Positions 1 through 7,503 of a stretch of 36,044 nt of DNA are shown here, piece after piece (the stretch's first letter is position 1; the number at the start of each line of letters is the position of its first letter). Under the pieces are notes generated by a model that was given only the letters and a program-made list of their open reading frames with translations, did not search any database and had not been told where the DNA came from. Both the position numbers and the translations under genes were made by a program. This stretch comes from Alphaproteobacteria bacterium. GTDB lineage: Bacteria > Pseudomonadota > Alphaproteobacteria > RF32 > CAG-239. The stretch covers positions 1 through 36,044 of the forward strand of contig JAFUTN010000011.1 in the NCBI GenBank assembly GCA_017484225.1, written 5' to 3'.

Positions 1-37
1 CCTGAAACATGAGATCTTTTTTCAAGGACATTGAGAC

Positions 38-160
38 GGTCGTTTCACTCCCTCGCAATGACACTCCATACCTTATGGTCGTTTCACTCCCTCGCAATGA
101 CGTTTCCTACCTTACGGTCATTCCGAGGAGCGTAGCGACGTGGGAATCCCTCAAGATGAC
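38..160. repeat. REP-like intergenic repeat cluster
   Basis: Two identical 25-bp copies lie at 38-62 and 77-101 (core TTTCACTCCCTCGCAATGAC). They are followed at 116-160 by a related unit that starts GGTCATTCCGAGGAGCGTAG and ends in CAAGATGAC. The pattern resembles dispersed repeats that occur between genes in many alphaproteobacteria. Short reading frames cross it but carry no start context or protein-like features. It lies just past the stop of the LRR gene on the minus strand, so it may also act as its transcription end; that is inference. Confidence 0.7.
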
Positions 161-172
161 AGAGGATATTTT

Positions 173-1075
173 TTACTCAAAAATCCACTCAATCATATTT
201 TCATTGTCATCAGAAGTTGCCTCGTCTGCTTCCGGCAAGGTATAACGAATACGGCTGCAGTAGCCGTCCAAATCAGCACACACCGGACAGCAGGCACGCT
301 TGGATACATCCGGTTCACGCACACATCCTATACCGTTCCAAAAATATTGTCCGTCACATTGCTCATAAGTGGCGGCTACAACGTATTTATCAAGACCGGC
401 AGGCTGGTCTGCCTGATAATCTTTAATGCCTTTGACCAAACTTTTGCACTTTTCAACATCACCCTTGCAGATGATATTTGGGCGTTGATGGCTTCCAAAC
501 GGATAATTTGTTCCCAGATTTTCAAGATTGTCTGACATATATACATTCTGCATAGTAGTATGCTCATGAAAAGCGGCACCCCCTACACTTGTTACCGAAT
601 CCGGAATAACTAATGAGGTTAATTTGTTGCCATAAAATGCTTGTTCAGCTATATTTTTTAATGTTTCCGGCAAATTCAGCTCTGTAAAATTGTTATATTC
701 AAAAGCCCTGTATCCTACTTCTCTAACGTTTCCGTTGAAAGCAATTTCTGTTGCATTACTATGCCAAAAGGCATTGCTTCCAATGCTGTCAAAATCTCCG
801 TCAATCGTTATCTTATCAAAACTGGCATTAGTGTAATATTCTTCATAATCACCACTTGGATTTTTTCCCTTACCGGCAAACGCCGCATTAGCTATATATG
901 CAGTGCCTTCATAAGTCGGGGCGTTATAAACCCGCAAATCTTTTTTGCCGTTTGCATTGGTGGTGATTTCATACAAACAACCGTTACCGCAGCTGCCGCT
1001 TAAAGGCAATTCGGCTGCCATTGCTGAACTTGCGCACGTTAACAAAACCAAACTCAAAAAACTTAAATGTTTCAT
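173..1075 (-). CDS. Secreted BspA-type leucine-rich repeat protein (copy 1)
   Basis: This 300-residue protein has a signal peptide (about residues 1-21, cut near SAMA|AE). It carries several LRR_5/BspA-type units of the form 'I..NAF', 'VGYRAFEYNN' and 'LNLPETLKNIAEQAFYGN', then a Cys-rich stretch with CC..C..L..YC. It ends in the tail RYTLPEADEATSDDNEN followed by MIEWIFE. BspA-like repeats are known from surface adhesins; binding partners here are unknown. The ATG at 1075 was chosen over 1084 because AAAGGA sits about 9 nt before it and the hydrophobic signal starts there. It is preceded by a structured RNA with a terminator (1111-1350) and has no visible promoter of its own. The tail is shared with the LRR protein at 20835-21569. 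Confidence 0.85.
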   Translation of the reverse strand: MKHLSFLSLVLLTCASSAMAAELPLSGSCGNGCLYEITTNANGKKDLRVYNAPTYEGTAYIANAAFAGKGKNPSGDYEEYYTNASFDKITIDGDFDSIGSNAFWHSNATEIAFNGNVREVGYRAFEYNNFTELNLPETLKNIAEQAFYGNKLTSLVIPDSVTSVGGAAFHEHTTMQNVYMSDNLENLGTNYPFGSHQRPNIICKGDVEKCKSLVKGIKDYQADQPAGLDKYVVAATYEQCDGQYFWNGIGCVREPDVSKRACCPVCADLDGYCSRIRYTLPEADEATSDDNENMIEWIFE

Positions 1076-1110
1076 ATCAAACATCCTTTCATTAAATCAA
1101 AAAAGTTAAT

Positions 1111-1133
1111 AAAAAAGCCACCTAAATCGGTGG
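1111..1133 (-). terminator. Intrinsic terminator between leader RNA and LRR gene
   Basis: On the minus strand the stem CCACC/GGTGG with a 6-nt loop is followed by C and six T residues. It lies 35 nt before the LRR start codon, so the gene should be made only by read-through. Its first C is shared with the P1 arm of the RNA. Confidence 0.8.
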
Positions 1134-1315
1134 GCGGATGTTGAGAAACCATGATTACTGAAATGGCTCGGTGCTTTCGCACTTATTCAAAGCCTTATAA
1201 CACCGACATCCGCCTAAAACGACGAACTATCGGTTTTAAACCTCATAAATCGCATCTGTTGCGACCAGTAATCAAAGGGTTCTCACGCCCTGAAGTATGT
1301 TTGTTTCACACTTCG
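1111..1315 (-). ncRNA. Structured leader RNA upstream of LRR gene, copy 1 (unnamed)
   Basis: This predicted RNA of about 205 nt is read on the minus strand. In RNA order it contains: a 5' hairpin (1314-1292); an AGGG/CCCT hairpin (1291-1276); a pseudoknot strand (1274-1266); a TCGCA/TGCGA hairpin (1264-1250); the P1 arm (1214-1206); a GTGC-GAAA-GCAC hairpin with a GNRA loop (1182-1171); a six-pair AGCCAT/ATGGTT hairpin (1168-1147) whose loop 1160-1152 pairs with the pseudoknot strand; the P1 partner ACATCCGCC (1141-1133); and a CCACC/GGTGG terminator with T6. The G-U pair in AGCCAT/ATGGTT and the GAAA loop fit only the minus strand. The second copy at 21601-21802 keeps the pairing through compensatory changes. 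I do not recognise it as a known class. Confidence 0.75.
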
Positions 1316-1321
1316 GGGAAA

Positions 1322-1350
1322 ATTTTAACAAAATTAACCGGTTTTGTAAA
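1322..1350 (-). promoter_or_regulatory. Promoter of leader RNA copy 1
   Basis: On the minus strand TTTACA (1350-1345) and TAAAAT (1327-1322) are separated by exactly 17 nt. The second RNA copy has TTTACA-N17-TAGAAT at the matching place. This sets the transcript start near 1315. Confidence 0.65.
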
Positions 1351-1384
1351 GATAAATAAAATGTATGATGTAAAATGAAAGTTT

Positions 1385-1873
1385 TTACTTTAACACGGCA
1401 AAATCATACGAACGATAATGCGCACGAGTGATTGCCATTGCCAAGGCATCAGAAGAATCATTGTTTTTCGGTTTGCAGCCGGCAAGCAAAATTTTCACCA
1501 TTGTTTCTACTTGTGCTTTATCTGCCCTTCCAACGCCGACAAGAGCTTTTTTTACTTTAGTCGGATCAAATTCGTAAAGCGGAATTTTGTTATAACCGGC
1601 AGACAACACAACAACACCTCTGGCCATGCTTAATTTTAAGGATGTTTCCGGATTGGAATTAAGAAAAGTTTTTTCTATTGCCGCTTCTTCCGGACGATAA
1701 GTTTCAATAACCTCGCACAAAGTGCGGAATATCGTATCCAAACGTTGTTCTATCGGAGTCTTGGCATCAGTCGGAATAAAACCGTCCGCAACATAGTGCA
1801 GACGGTTTCCGCTAACTTCTATAATACCCCATCCGGTTGAACTTAAACTCGGATCAAGTCCCAGTATACGCAT
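1385..1873 (-). CDS. ruvC: Crossover junction endodeoxyribonuclease RuvC
   Basis: RuvC cuts Holliday junctions during recombination repair, as a dimer with RuvAB. The 162-residue length is normal. The RNase H-like fold starts MRILGLDPSLSSTGWG. The acidic active-site residues of the family are present: D7, E67 (in AAIEKTF) and D139/D142 (in NNDSSDALAMA). The start codon directly abuts the stop of yebC, so the two are cotranscribed and probably translationally coupled. The usual downstream ruvA and ruvB are not here; the next element is the promoter of the leader RNA. Confidence 0.97.
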   Translation of the reverse strand: MRILGLDPSLSSTGWGIIEVSGNRLHYVADGFIPTDAKTPIEQRLDTIFRTLCEVIETYRPEEAAIEKTFLNSNPETSLKLSMARGVVVLSAGYNKIPLYEFDPTKVKKALVGVGRADKAQVETMVKILLAGCKPKNNDSSDALAMAITRAHYRSYDFAVLK

Positions 1874-2632
1874 TTATTCTTCACCGGCAAGCTGAGCCAT
1901 TATGTCTTCGGAGATTTCCGCATTGTGATAAACGTGTTGAACATCTTCATCATCTTCCAACGCATCAATAAATTCCAAAAACTTTTTGGCTGTATCAACA
2001 TCTGTAATGTCAACTTTTACCGTCGGTTTCCAATCCAAACGGGATGCGGACGGAGTTCCGTATTTTGCTTCCAGTGCAGAAGTTACTGCAGACAAATCAT
2101 CCGGCAAAGTCTCAATTTCATGAAATTCTTCATCACTGATAACTTCGTTTGCACCGGCTTCCAATGCAGTTTCAAACATTTCGTCGGCACTTGCCACACT
2201 TGCCGGATATTGAATATATCCGATACGTTCAAAATTGAATACTACCGAACCGCTTTCACCCATGGCACCGCCGCGCTTTCCGAAAATTGTGCGAACATTG
2301 CCTGCCGTGCGATTTTTGTTGTCGGTTAATGCTTCAACAATTACGGCAACTTTGTTTGAAGAAAATCCTTCGTAACGCATGGATACGAAATCTGCTCCGC
2401 CGGCAACGGTGGTTGCTTTGGCAATAGCGCGTTCAATGTTGTCTTTCGGCATACTCTCGGCACGTGCTGCCTGAATAGCTAAACGTAAACGCGGGTTTTT
2501 GTCCGGTTCAGGCAAACCGCTTTTGGCGGCAACCGTAATTTCACGGGCTAATTTAGCAAATACACGAGCTTTTTTGGCATCTTGTGCGCCTTTTCTATAC
2601 ATAATATTCTTAAATTGCGAGTGTCCTGACAT
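1874..2632 (-). CDS. yebC: YebC/TACO1-family translation/transcription factor
   Basis: This 252-residue protein has the canonical YebC opening MSGHSQFKNI, followed by KGAQDAKKARVFAKLAREI and the conserved stretch MPKDNIERAI. The ATG at 2632 was chosen because the family starts at this MxGHS motif and AAGGAGAT lies just upstream; an upstream in-frame start at 2665 would add 11 unrelated residues. YebC proteins help ribosomes through difficult stretches such as polyproline, and some were described as regulators. Pairing with ruvC is the common proteobacterial arrangement. Confidence 0.96.
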   Translation of the reverse strand: MSGHSQFKNIMYRKGAQDAKKARVFAKLAREITVAAKSGLPEPDKNPRLRLAIQAARAESMPKDNIERAIAKATTVAGGADFVSMRYEGFSSNKVAVIVEALTDNKNRTAGNVRTIFGKRGGAMGESGSVVFNFERIGYIQYPASVASADEMFETALEAGANEVISDEEFHEIETLPDDLSAVTSALEAKYGTPSASRLDWKPTVKVDITDVDTAKKFLEFIDALEDDEDVQHVYHNAEISEDIMAQLAGEE

Positions 2633-2736
2633 ACTCTTAATCTCCTTAACAATCAGATTTTGCAAATTTTATGCTGTTTTTATAGCTTAAAAAAATAGTG
2701 TATTGCAAGTTTTTTTTGCGTGCGAATCACAATTTA

Positions 2737-2820
2737 TTGACAATTTTCTCGCAATGTGAGAACATTTGCTCCGAATCGTTTCGGCGATTCTTTTGTGGAT
2801 TTAACCTAACTTGTCCCACA
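2737..2820 (+). promoter_or_regulatory. Structured promoter/leader region of metK
   Basis: A TTGACA box (2737-2742) is followed by the inverted repeat TTCTCGCAATGTGAGAA (2746-2762). Two mutually exclusive hairpins come next: CCGAA-TCGT-TTCGG (2771-2784) and GAATCG-N6-CGATTC followed by TTTT (2773-2794). The second looks like a weak terminator. A further TGTGG/CCACA pairing covers 2794-2820. The -10 box is not clear. The layout suggests an attenuator or operator controlling metK; no known SAM riboswitch consensus is recognised. Confidence 0.4.
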
Positions 2821-2846
2821 TAACGGACTAAAAAAGGAGACTAAAA

Positions 2847-3854
2847 ATGTATAAAACTGCAGAAGCGGTGTCTTTGGGACACCCTGACAAAACTTCAGAC
2901 TATATTTCCAGCTATATATTGGACAGGATGATTGAACAAGATCCGAATGTTAAGTATGCCGTTGAAGTAATGCTTAAAGACAACACTGTGGTGCTGGGTG
3001 GTGAAATTACCGGCAATGTGAATTTTAATAATGTTGATGAGTATGTTAAGAGCGCATTGCGGCAAATAGGGTATGATGAGAGTTATGCCGAAATATGGAA
3101 AGATAACGCTCTGAATATTAACAAAATTAAGGTGATAAACTTGGTAGGCAAGCAATCTCCGGAAATAAATTGCGGTGTTGTGCAAAACGGCTGGGGCGAT
3201 CAAGGTGTTTTTGTCGGTTACGCCTGCAAAGGAGAGGGGTTTATCAATCGTGAATTATATTTAGCCAGAAAACTCAACTCGGCACTTTATGATTTAGCTA
3301 AGCAAAATAAAAATCTGGGGTTGGACATTAAAACTCAAATTACGCTTGATGATGACGGAAATATTGAAACGGCGATTGCTGCTGTGCCAATGCTGGAATA
3401 CGTTGATTTACGAGATTTTATTTGTTCTGTTCTGCAAGAAAATGTGAAAAATTTGATTGTTAACGGAACCGGTGTATATAAGCAACATTCTTCGGTGGCT
3501 GATTGCGGAATAACCGGACGCAAGTTGGCTTGCGATTTTTATTCTGCCGCAGCTCCAATCGGCGGCGGCAGTCCGTGGACTAAAGATGCCTCAAAAGCCG
3601 ATTTAAGCTTGAATGTGTATGCTCGCAAGTTGGCAGTGGAAAATTTGCACGATAATGACGAAGTTTTTGTGTATTTGTCCTGCTGTATCGGGAGAGCCGA
3701 TATGATGAGTTCTGTTCTGAAAGCCGTGAAAAATAACAATACGAACATTCAAAATATAACGATTCGTAAAACTCCGGCGGAAATTATTTCCGAACTCGGA
3801 TTAAATCAACCTGTTTTTGCCGATTTATGCCGAAAAGGCATAAGCGGTATATAA
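2847..3854 (+). CDS. metK: S-adenosylmethionine synthetase, short divergent form
   Basis: It makes S-adenosylmethionine from methionine and ATP. Visible family motifs are GHPDK (residues 11-15), GGEI, GKQSPEIN, GWGDQGVFVGYA (matching GAGDQG..FGYA), DIKTQ with the catalytic lysine, DCGITGRKL and GGGSPWTKDASKAD (matching GGGAFSGKD.SKVD). At 335 residues it is about 50 shorter than usual MetK (about 384-400). Loops are trimmed, and the C-terminal TAAYGHFGR region is replaced by LCRKGISGI. Key ligands look kept, so it is probably active. AAGGAG lies 8 nt before the ATG. It is a single gene with a structured leader and a terminator just after it. Confidence 0.9.
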   Translation: MYKTAEAVSLGHPDKTSDYISSYILDRMIEQDPNVKYAVEVMLKDNTVVLGGEITGNVNFNNVDEYVKSALRQIGYDESYAEIWKDNALNINKIKVINLVGKQSPEINCGVVQNGWGDQGVFVGYACKGEGFINRELYLARKLNSALYDLAKQNKNLGLDIKTQITLDDDGNIETAIAAVPMLEYVDLRDFICSVLQENVKNLIVNGTGVYKQHSSVADCGITGRKLACDFYSAAAPIGGGSPWTKDASKADLSLNVYARKLAVENLHDNDEVFVYLSCCIGRADMMSSVLKAVKNNNTNIQNITIRKTPAEIISELGLNQPVFADLCRKGISGI

Positions 3855-3881
3855 AGCTTTAATTAAAACTATAAAAAAAGA

Positions 3882-3905
3882 CCGGCTTATTTGAGCCGGC
3901 TTTTT
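3882..3905. terminator. Bidirectional terminator between metK and mlaC
   Basis: The stem CCGGCT/AGCCGG (3882-3887 with 3894-3899) has A-rich and T-rich flanks on both sides. It serves the convergent metK and mlaC genes and overlaps the last codons of mlaC. Confidence 0.85.
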
Positions 3906-4483
3906 AAGTTTTTAATCAATCCGTTAATTCCTTCCGGAGAATTTTTAATGTAGGCGGTATATTCGCTGCGAGCCGTTTGAGCCAGACTCACATTTTCAAT
4001 GATAATGTCCACCACTTTCATTCTGCCGTTAGTTTCTTTTACGCGCCATTTTACAACGGCCGGAGCACCTTCTTCCATCGGAACTTGAGTGTTTACAAAA
4101 ACCTGATCCGGAGATTTTGAGTTTTCAACGCCCTTAAATTCAAAATGTTTTCCTTTAAATTCGTCAAAGCGCGCAGACCACGTTTGAATATTAAGTTTGC
4201 GATATACATTGATAAAATCTGTTCTTTGTTGCGGGGTAGCCGTTTTCCAATAGCGTCCCAATACAAATTTTCCGATAGAATCCAAATCCAAATCTTCATT
4301 GAAAAGTTTGGTAAAGCGAGCTTTCTTCTCGTCTGCGCTCACATTTGAATTAATCAATTCCTCAATACCCTGATTTGTGACTTTTTTTATAAAATTTTCG
4401 GCAGCTTCGGAATCAACGGCAGCATTTGCCTGAAACGAAAACAACCAGACAAAAGCAGATAATACGGCAAACAGTTTTTTCAT
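3887..4483 (-). CDS. mlaC: Phospholipid-binding protein MlaC (Ttg2D family)
   Basis: MlaC is the periplasmic shuttle carrying phospholipids between the outer-membrane MlaA complex and the inner-membrane MlaFEDB transporter. The 198-residue protein has a signal peptide (about 1-22, ending ANAA). The family pattern is visible in LDLDSIGKFVLGRYWKTATPQQ, VNTQVPMEEGAPAVVKWRVKE and the late VVDIIIENVSL. GGGAGGA precedes the ATG. It follows mlaA by 24 bp in the same orientation, so the two form an operon; mlaFED are not in the window. Confidence 0.93.
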   Translation of the reverse strand: MKKLFAVLSAFVWLFSFQANAAVDSEAAENFIKKVTNQGIEELINSNVSADEKKARFTKLFNEDLDLDSIGKFVLGRYWKTATPQQRTDFINVYRKLNIQTWSARFDEFKGKHFEFKGVENSKSPDQVFVNTQVPMEEGAPAVVKWRVKETNGRMKVVDIIIENVSLAQTARSEYTAYIKNSPEGINGLIKNLKSRLK

Positions 4484-4507
4484 GATTTAAGTCCTCCCAA
4501 ATAAAAG

Positions 4508-5278
4508 TTATTCTTCATCCATGTCTTCATCAAAATCAAAATCGTAACTCGGTGTTTGGCCCTCATCAACGGATTTGCAAGAACCTATTTTTAAACGATT
4601 CTGCATATAAGCTGATTTTATTAAGCTGTAAGGGTCAACCGCATCAGTTGTCAATTTATCCAATAAGTCCAACTTTTCTTCACGCAAGCTGACAAACCCT
4701 AACGCACTCAGTCCGTAATAAAAACTGTATTTTTCCCAATCCTTGCTGAAATTTGTGTAATTGTTTGCCCAATAAACCGGATCGGCAAAGGCATCTGCGG
4801 CACTGCCGACAGCGGCACGCGGTGTGCTCGGTCCTAAAAACGGCAACATAACAAAAGGTCCGTCGGGAACGCACCAAGCAGCCAAAGTCTTATCAAAACC
4901 GGTGCTGTTTTTTTTCAGTCCCCAACCGCCGGCAACATCAAAAGTTCCCAACAAACCCAAGGTAGAGTTAATCAAAAAACGTCCACCCGATTTTCCGGAA
5001 TCGGAAACATTTCCCTGTAACGCGTGGTTTATAACGCTTGCCGGTTCTTTCAGATTGGCAAAAAAATCGTGAACACGTTCTCTGACAAAATCATTAGTCA
5101 CGGCACGATACCCCTTTGCCAGAGGTTTCATCAAATAATCATCAAAAGCTTGATTAAATGAAAACATTGCTCTGTTATATTTTTCCAATGCTCCGTCATC
5201 ATCTGTTTCGGCGGCGCAAACTTGTCCGCAAAAACCGATTATGACTGCTGCCACGGCATATTTAAGTACATTTTTCAT
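4508..5278 (-). CDS. mlaA: Outer-membrane lipid asymmetry protein MlaA (VacJ)
   Basis: This 256-residue member of the VacJ/MlaA family removes misplaced phospholipids from the outer leaflet of the outer membrane. The hallmark stretch YNRAMFSFNQAFDDYLMKPL is followed by FFANLKEPASVINHALQG and GTFDVAGGWG. The ATG at 5278 begins a signal peptide and has AAGGAAG upstream; the open frame runs 46 codons further up to 5416 without a signal or ribosome site. Unlike E. coli MlaA there is no clear lipobox: cysteines are preceded by GF and QV, and the site VCA|AE suggests ordinary signal-peptidase cleavage. An acidic tail (DFDFDEDMDEE) ends the protein. Confidence 0.93.
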   Translation of the reverse strand: MKNVLKYAVAAVIIGFCGQVCAAETDDDGALEKYNRAMFSFNQAFDDYLMKPLAKGYRAVTNDFVRERVHDFFANLKEPASVINHALQGNVSDSGKSGGRFLINSTLGLLGTFDVAGGWGLKKNSTGFDKTLAAWCVPDGPFVMLPFLGPSTPRAAVGSAADAFADPVYWANNYTNFSKDWEKYSFYYGLSALGFVSLREEKLDLLDKLTTDAVDPYSLIKSAYMQNRLKIGSCKSVDEGQTPSYDFDFDEDMDEE

Positions 5279-5462
5279 TATTTTTCTTCCTTCAATACTT
5301 TGTTGTAATATATATTTTTTCTGCAATAAATCAACATAAAAAAAACGCTTTGCGCACAGGCGATAAAAATGCGTGCAAAAAAAACAAATATATATGGACG
5401 ATTGAAATAAATACATTTATCCTAGGCGCTGATAATTATTTTAATATTAAGAGGAAAAAACA

Positions 5463-5678
5463 ATGAATAATGTGCAAAATGATTTTTTAGATGAAATCAA
5501 AGAGCAGAAAGATGCCGTTACCGTATTTTTGATTAACGGTGTTAAACTTCAGGGGATAATTACCCGTCATGATGATGAAAGCTTATTGTTGCGCCGTGAC
5601 GGTCATACTCAGTTGGTTTATAAACATGCGGTTTCAACAATTATGCCGAGTGTTGCCGTTGAAATAGCAGAAGAGTAG
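5463..5678 (+). CDS. hfq: RNA chaperone Hfq
   Basis: Hfq is a hexameric Sm-like protein that pairs small RNAs with mRNAs. The 71-residue protein has the Sm1 motif ([25 protein letters not shown]) and the Sm2 motif ([12 protein letters not shown]). AAGAGG sits 8-9 nt before the ATG. It directly precedes hflX, the usual order. The C-terminal extension is minimal, as in other alphaproteobacteria. Confidence 0.97.
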   Translation: MNNVQNDFLDEIKEQKDAVTVFLINGVKLQGIITRHDDESLLLRRDGHTQLVYKHAVSTIMPSVAVEIAEE

Positions 5679-5681
5679 TAG

Positions 5682-7001
5682 TTGATAGAAGTAATTTCAG
5701 ATTGTAAAATTAATGCCGCTGTAATTTGTCCGAATGTCAGCGGCAGTGTTTGCGGGTTATCGGAACAAAGCCGGCTTGATGAGGCTATCGGCTTAGCGAT
5801 GGCTATTAATTTGGACGTTGTTTACAGTGAAATCGTAAATTTAAAAGAAATTAAACCGGCAACATATATCAGCCGAGGAGTGATTGAACGTCTGAAAAGT
5901 ATTGTCAACGATAAAAATGTTGAGTTGCTTGTTGCTGATTGTAAATTGTCACCGGTTCAGCAACGAAATTTAGAAAAAGAACTGAATATAAAAGTAATTG
6001 ACCGAACTGCTCTGATATTGGAAATTTTCGGAGAACGCGCACAAACAATGGAAGGAACATTGCAAGTTGAACTTGCTCATCTCACATATCAGCGTTCGCG
6101 ATTGGTCCGCAGTTGGACCCACTTGGAGCGTCAGCGCGGCGGTGCCGGATTTTTGGGAGGTCCGGGAGAAAAACAGGTTGAAATTGACCGCCGCATAATA
6201 GATGAAAAAATAGTGCGCATCAAAAAGGAATTGGAAAAAGTTAAAAAAACACGCCAGATTCAGCGTGGTGCCAGACAAAAAATACCTTATCCGGTGGTTG
6301 CTTTGGTCGGCTATACAAATGCCGGTAAGTCATCTTTGTTCAATTATCTGACACAAAGCAGTGTGATGGCGGAAAATATGTTATTTGCAACTCTTGATCC
6401 GACAATGCGTAAATTGACACTGAAAGGAGGAATTCCGGTTATTCTTTCGGATACCGTGGGTTTCATATCGGATTTGCCTCACGAATTGATTATGGCTTTT
6501 CGGGCAACATTGGAAGAAGTCTTGAATGCAGATGTGATACTGCACGTCAGAGATGTTTCCAATCAGGATAACAAAATACAACGAGATGATGTGCTGCAGG
6601 TTTTGCACAATTTGGGATTGCAAGAGATAGAAGACGCCGAAAATTATATTGAAGTCTACAATAAATCCGATTTGTTGGATAAAGAAAGTTTTGCTTATTG
6701 GCAGAACAAAACATCAGGTTCACAAAATAAAGTAATGGTTTCGGCTCTGAACGGTAACGGTTGTGAAAATCTGCTGAATCTGATAAAGCAAAAATTATCT
6801 TCGGGCAGTGAAAATTTGAAAATTTCTTTACCGGTTTCCGACGGAGCTCTTACGGCATGGATTTATCGTAACAGTGATGTGAAAAAAGTGACGACAAATG
6901 ATGATGTTTTGGTGATTGAGATGGGTATAAAAACGGATAAATCGGCAAAATTGATGAAAATAATTGCCGAAAAAGAAAATGTTTCAATTGAAAATTGCTG
7001 A
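5682..7001 (+). CDS. hflX: Ribosome-associated GTPase HflX
   Basis: HflX splits stalled ribosomes and hydrolyses GTP. The 439-residue protein has the N-terminal HflX domain and the signature RGGAGFLGGPGEKQVEIDRR (about 152-171). The G domain shows G1 GYTNAGKS (210-217), G3 DTVGF (257-261) and G4 NKSD (327-330). A TTG start at 5682 lies 3 nt after the hfq stop and uses purines at the end of hfq as its ribosome site, implying translational coupling. A later start would remove conserved N-terminal residues. Confidence 0.95.
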   Translation: MIEVISDCKINAAVICPNVSGSVCGLSEQSRLDEAIGLAMAINLDVVYSEIVNLKEIKPATYISRGVIERLKSIVNDKNVELLVADCKLSPVQQRNLEKELNIKVIDRTALILEIFGERAQTMEGTLQVELAHLTYQRSRLVRSWTHLERQRGGAGFLGGPGEKQVEIDRRIIDEKIVRIKKELEKVKKTRQIQRGARQKIPYPVVALVGYTNAGKSSLFNYLTQSSVMAENMLFATLDPTMRKLTLKGGIPVILSDTVGFISDLPHELIMAFRATLEEVLNADVILHVRDVSNQDNKIQRDDVLQVLHNLGLQEIEDAENYIEVYNKSDLLDKESFAYWQNKTSGSQNKVMVSALNGNGCENLLNLIKQKLSSGSENLKISLPVSDGALTAWIYRNSDVKKVTTNDDVLVIEMGIKTDKSAKLMKIIAEKENVSIENC

Positions 7002-7051
7002 AAAATATTGCATATTTGAGAAAATGACAATGGAAAATGGGAGAAACAGAT

Positions 7052-7429
7052 ATGAATAAGAAAATTGCGTTGTTGGTGTTACCTTTAATTTGTTCCGCTT
7101 GTGCATTATTGCCGTTTCGGAAAACAGAAGAAAGATATCGCAGCTTTTTGGATGATTTTATCGGTAAAGGCGATTCTTATGTGGTGACACAAATGGGAAA
7201 ACCTTATTCCATTGATGCTCTTGACAGCAATACGCTGAAAGAAACATATTATCATTTTGTTGATGAGGACAATTCTAAGGGAGGATATTTATATTCTGAT
7301 TTGTTGTCTTCTCCGGATACGGCAAACAAAACTCAATCTGTTCCTTACTATGACTGCAGAACGGTATTTGCTGTCAGAAACGGTATTGTGGTTGATTTTG
7401 CCTATGAAGGCAGTGGTTGCGTAAGATAA
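7052..7429 (+). CDS. Putative lipoprotein, unknown function
   Basis: A 125-residue protein opens with MNKKIALLVLPLICSACALLPF, a lipoprotein-type signal with CSAC as the likely processing site. The -3 residue Cys is unusual for a lipobox. GGGAGA lies before the ATG at 7052, preferred over 7037. A region 'GKGDSYVVTQMGKPYSI' faintly recalls small outer-membrane lipoproteins of the SmpA/BamE type, but the match is too weak to name. It lies 50 bp after hflX on the same strand. Confidence 0.8.
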   Translation: MNKKIALLVLPLICSACALLPFRKTEERYRSFLDDFIGKGDSYVVTQMGKPYSIDALDSNTLKETYYHFVDEDNSKGGYLYSDLLSSPDTANKTQSVPYYDCRTVFAVRNGIVVDFAYEGSGCVR

Positions 7430-7503
7430 ATCAGCTTGAAATACATTTATTTGATAATACTTTGTTGCAGGTGTGCAGTCTGCAATGACGGTAGGAGTGT
7501 TTG

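Noticed and set aside
9..245. Plus-strand frame with PRNDTPYL/PRSVATWESL segments
   Set aside because: It translates the REP-like repeat and the antisense of the LRR gene; no protein evidence.
1261..1291. Resemblance of leader RNA copy 1 to a TPP riboswitch (CGTGAGAACCC, then CTGG)
   Set aside because: The second copy lacks the matching bases, and the rest of the TPP consensus is absent in both.
1111..1350. Possible tmRNA, 6S RNA, RNase P or cobalamin riboswitch
   Set aside because: No tag frame, no long 6S-type single hairpin, no RNase P core and no B12 box is seen; two copies precede similar genes.
1151..1378. Open frame inside the leader RNA region
   Set aside because: It crosses the paired segments and promoter of the RNA, lacks a ribosome site, and is not preserved in the second RNA copy.
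2737..2846. Known SAM-II or SAM/SAH riboswitch before metK
   Set aside because: Hairpins are present but the conserved bases of those classes are not recognised.
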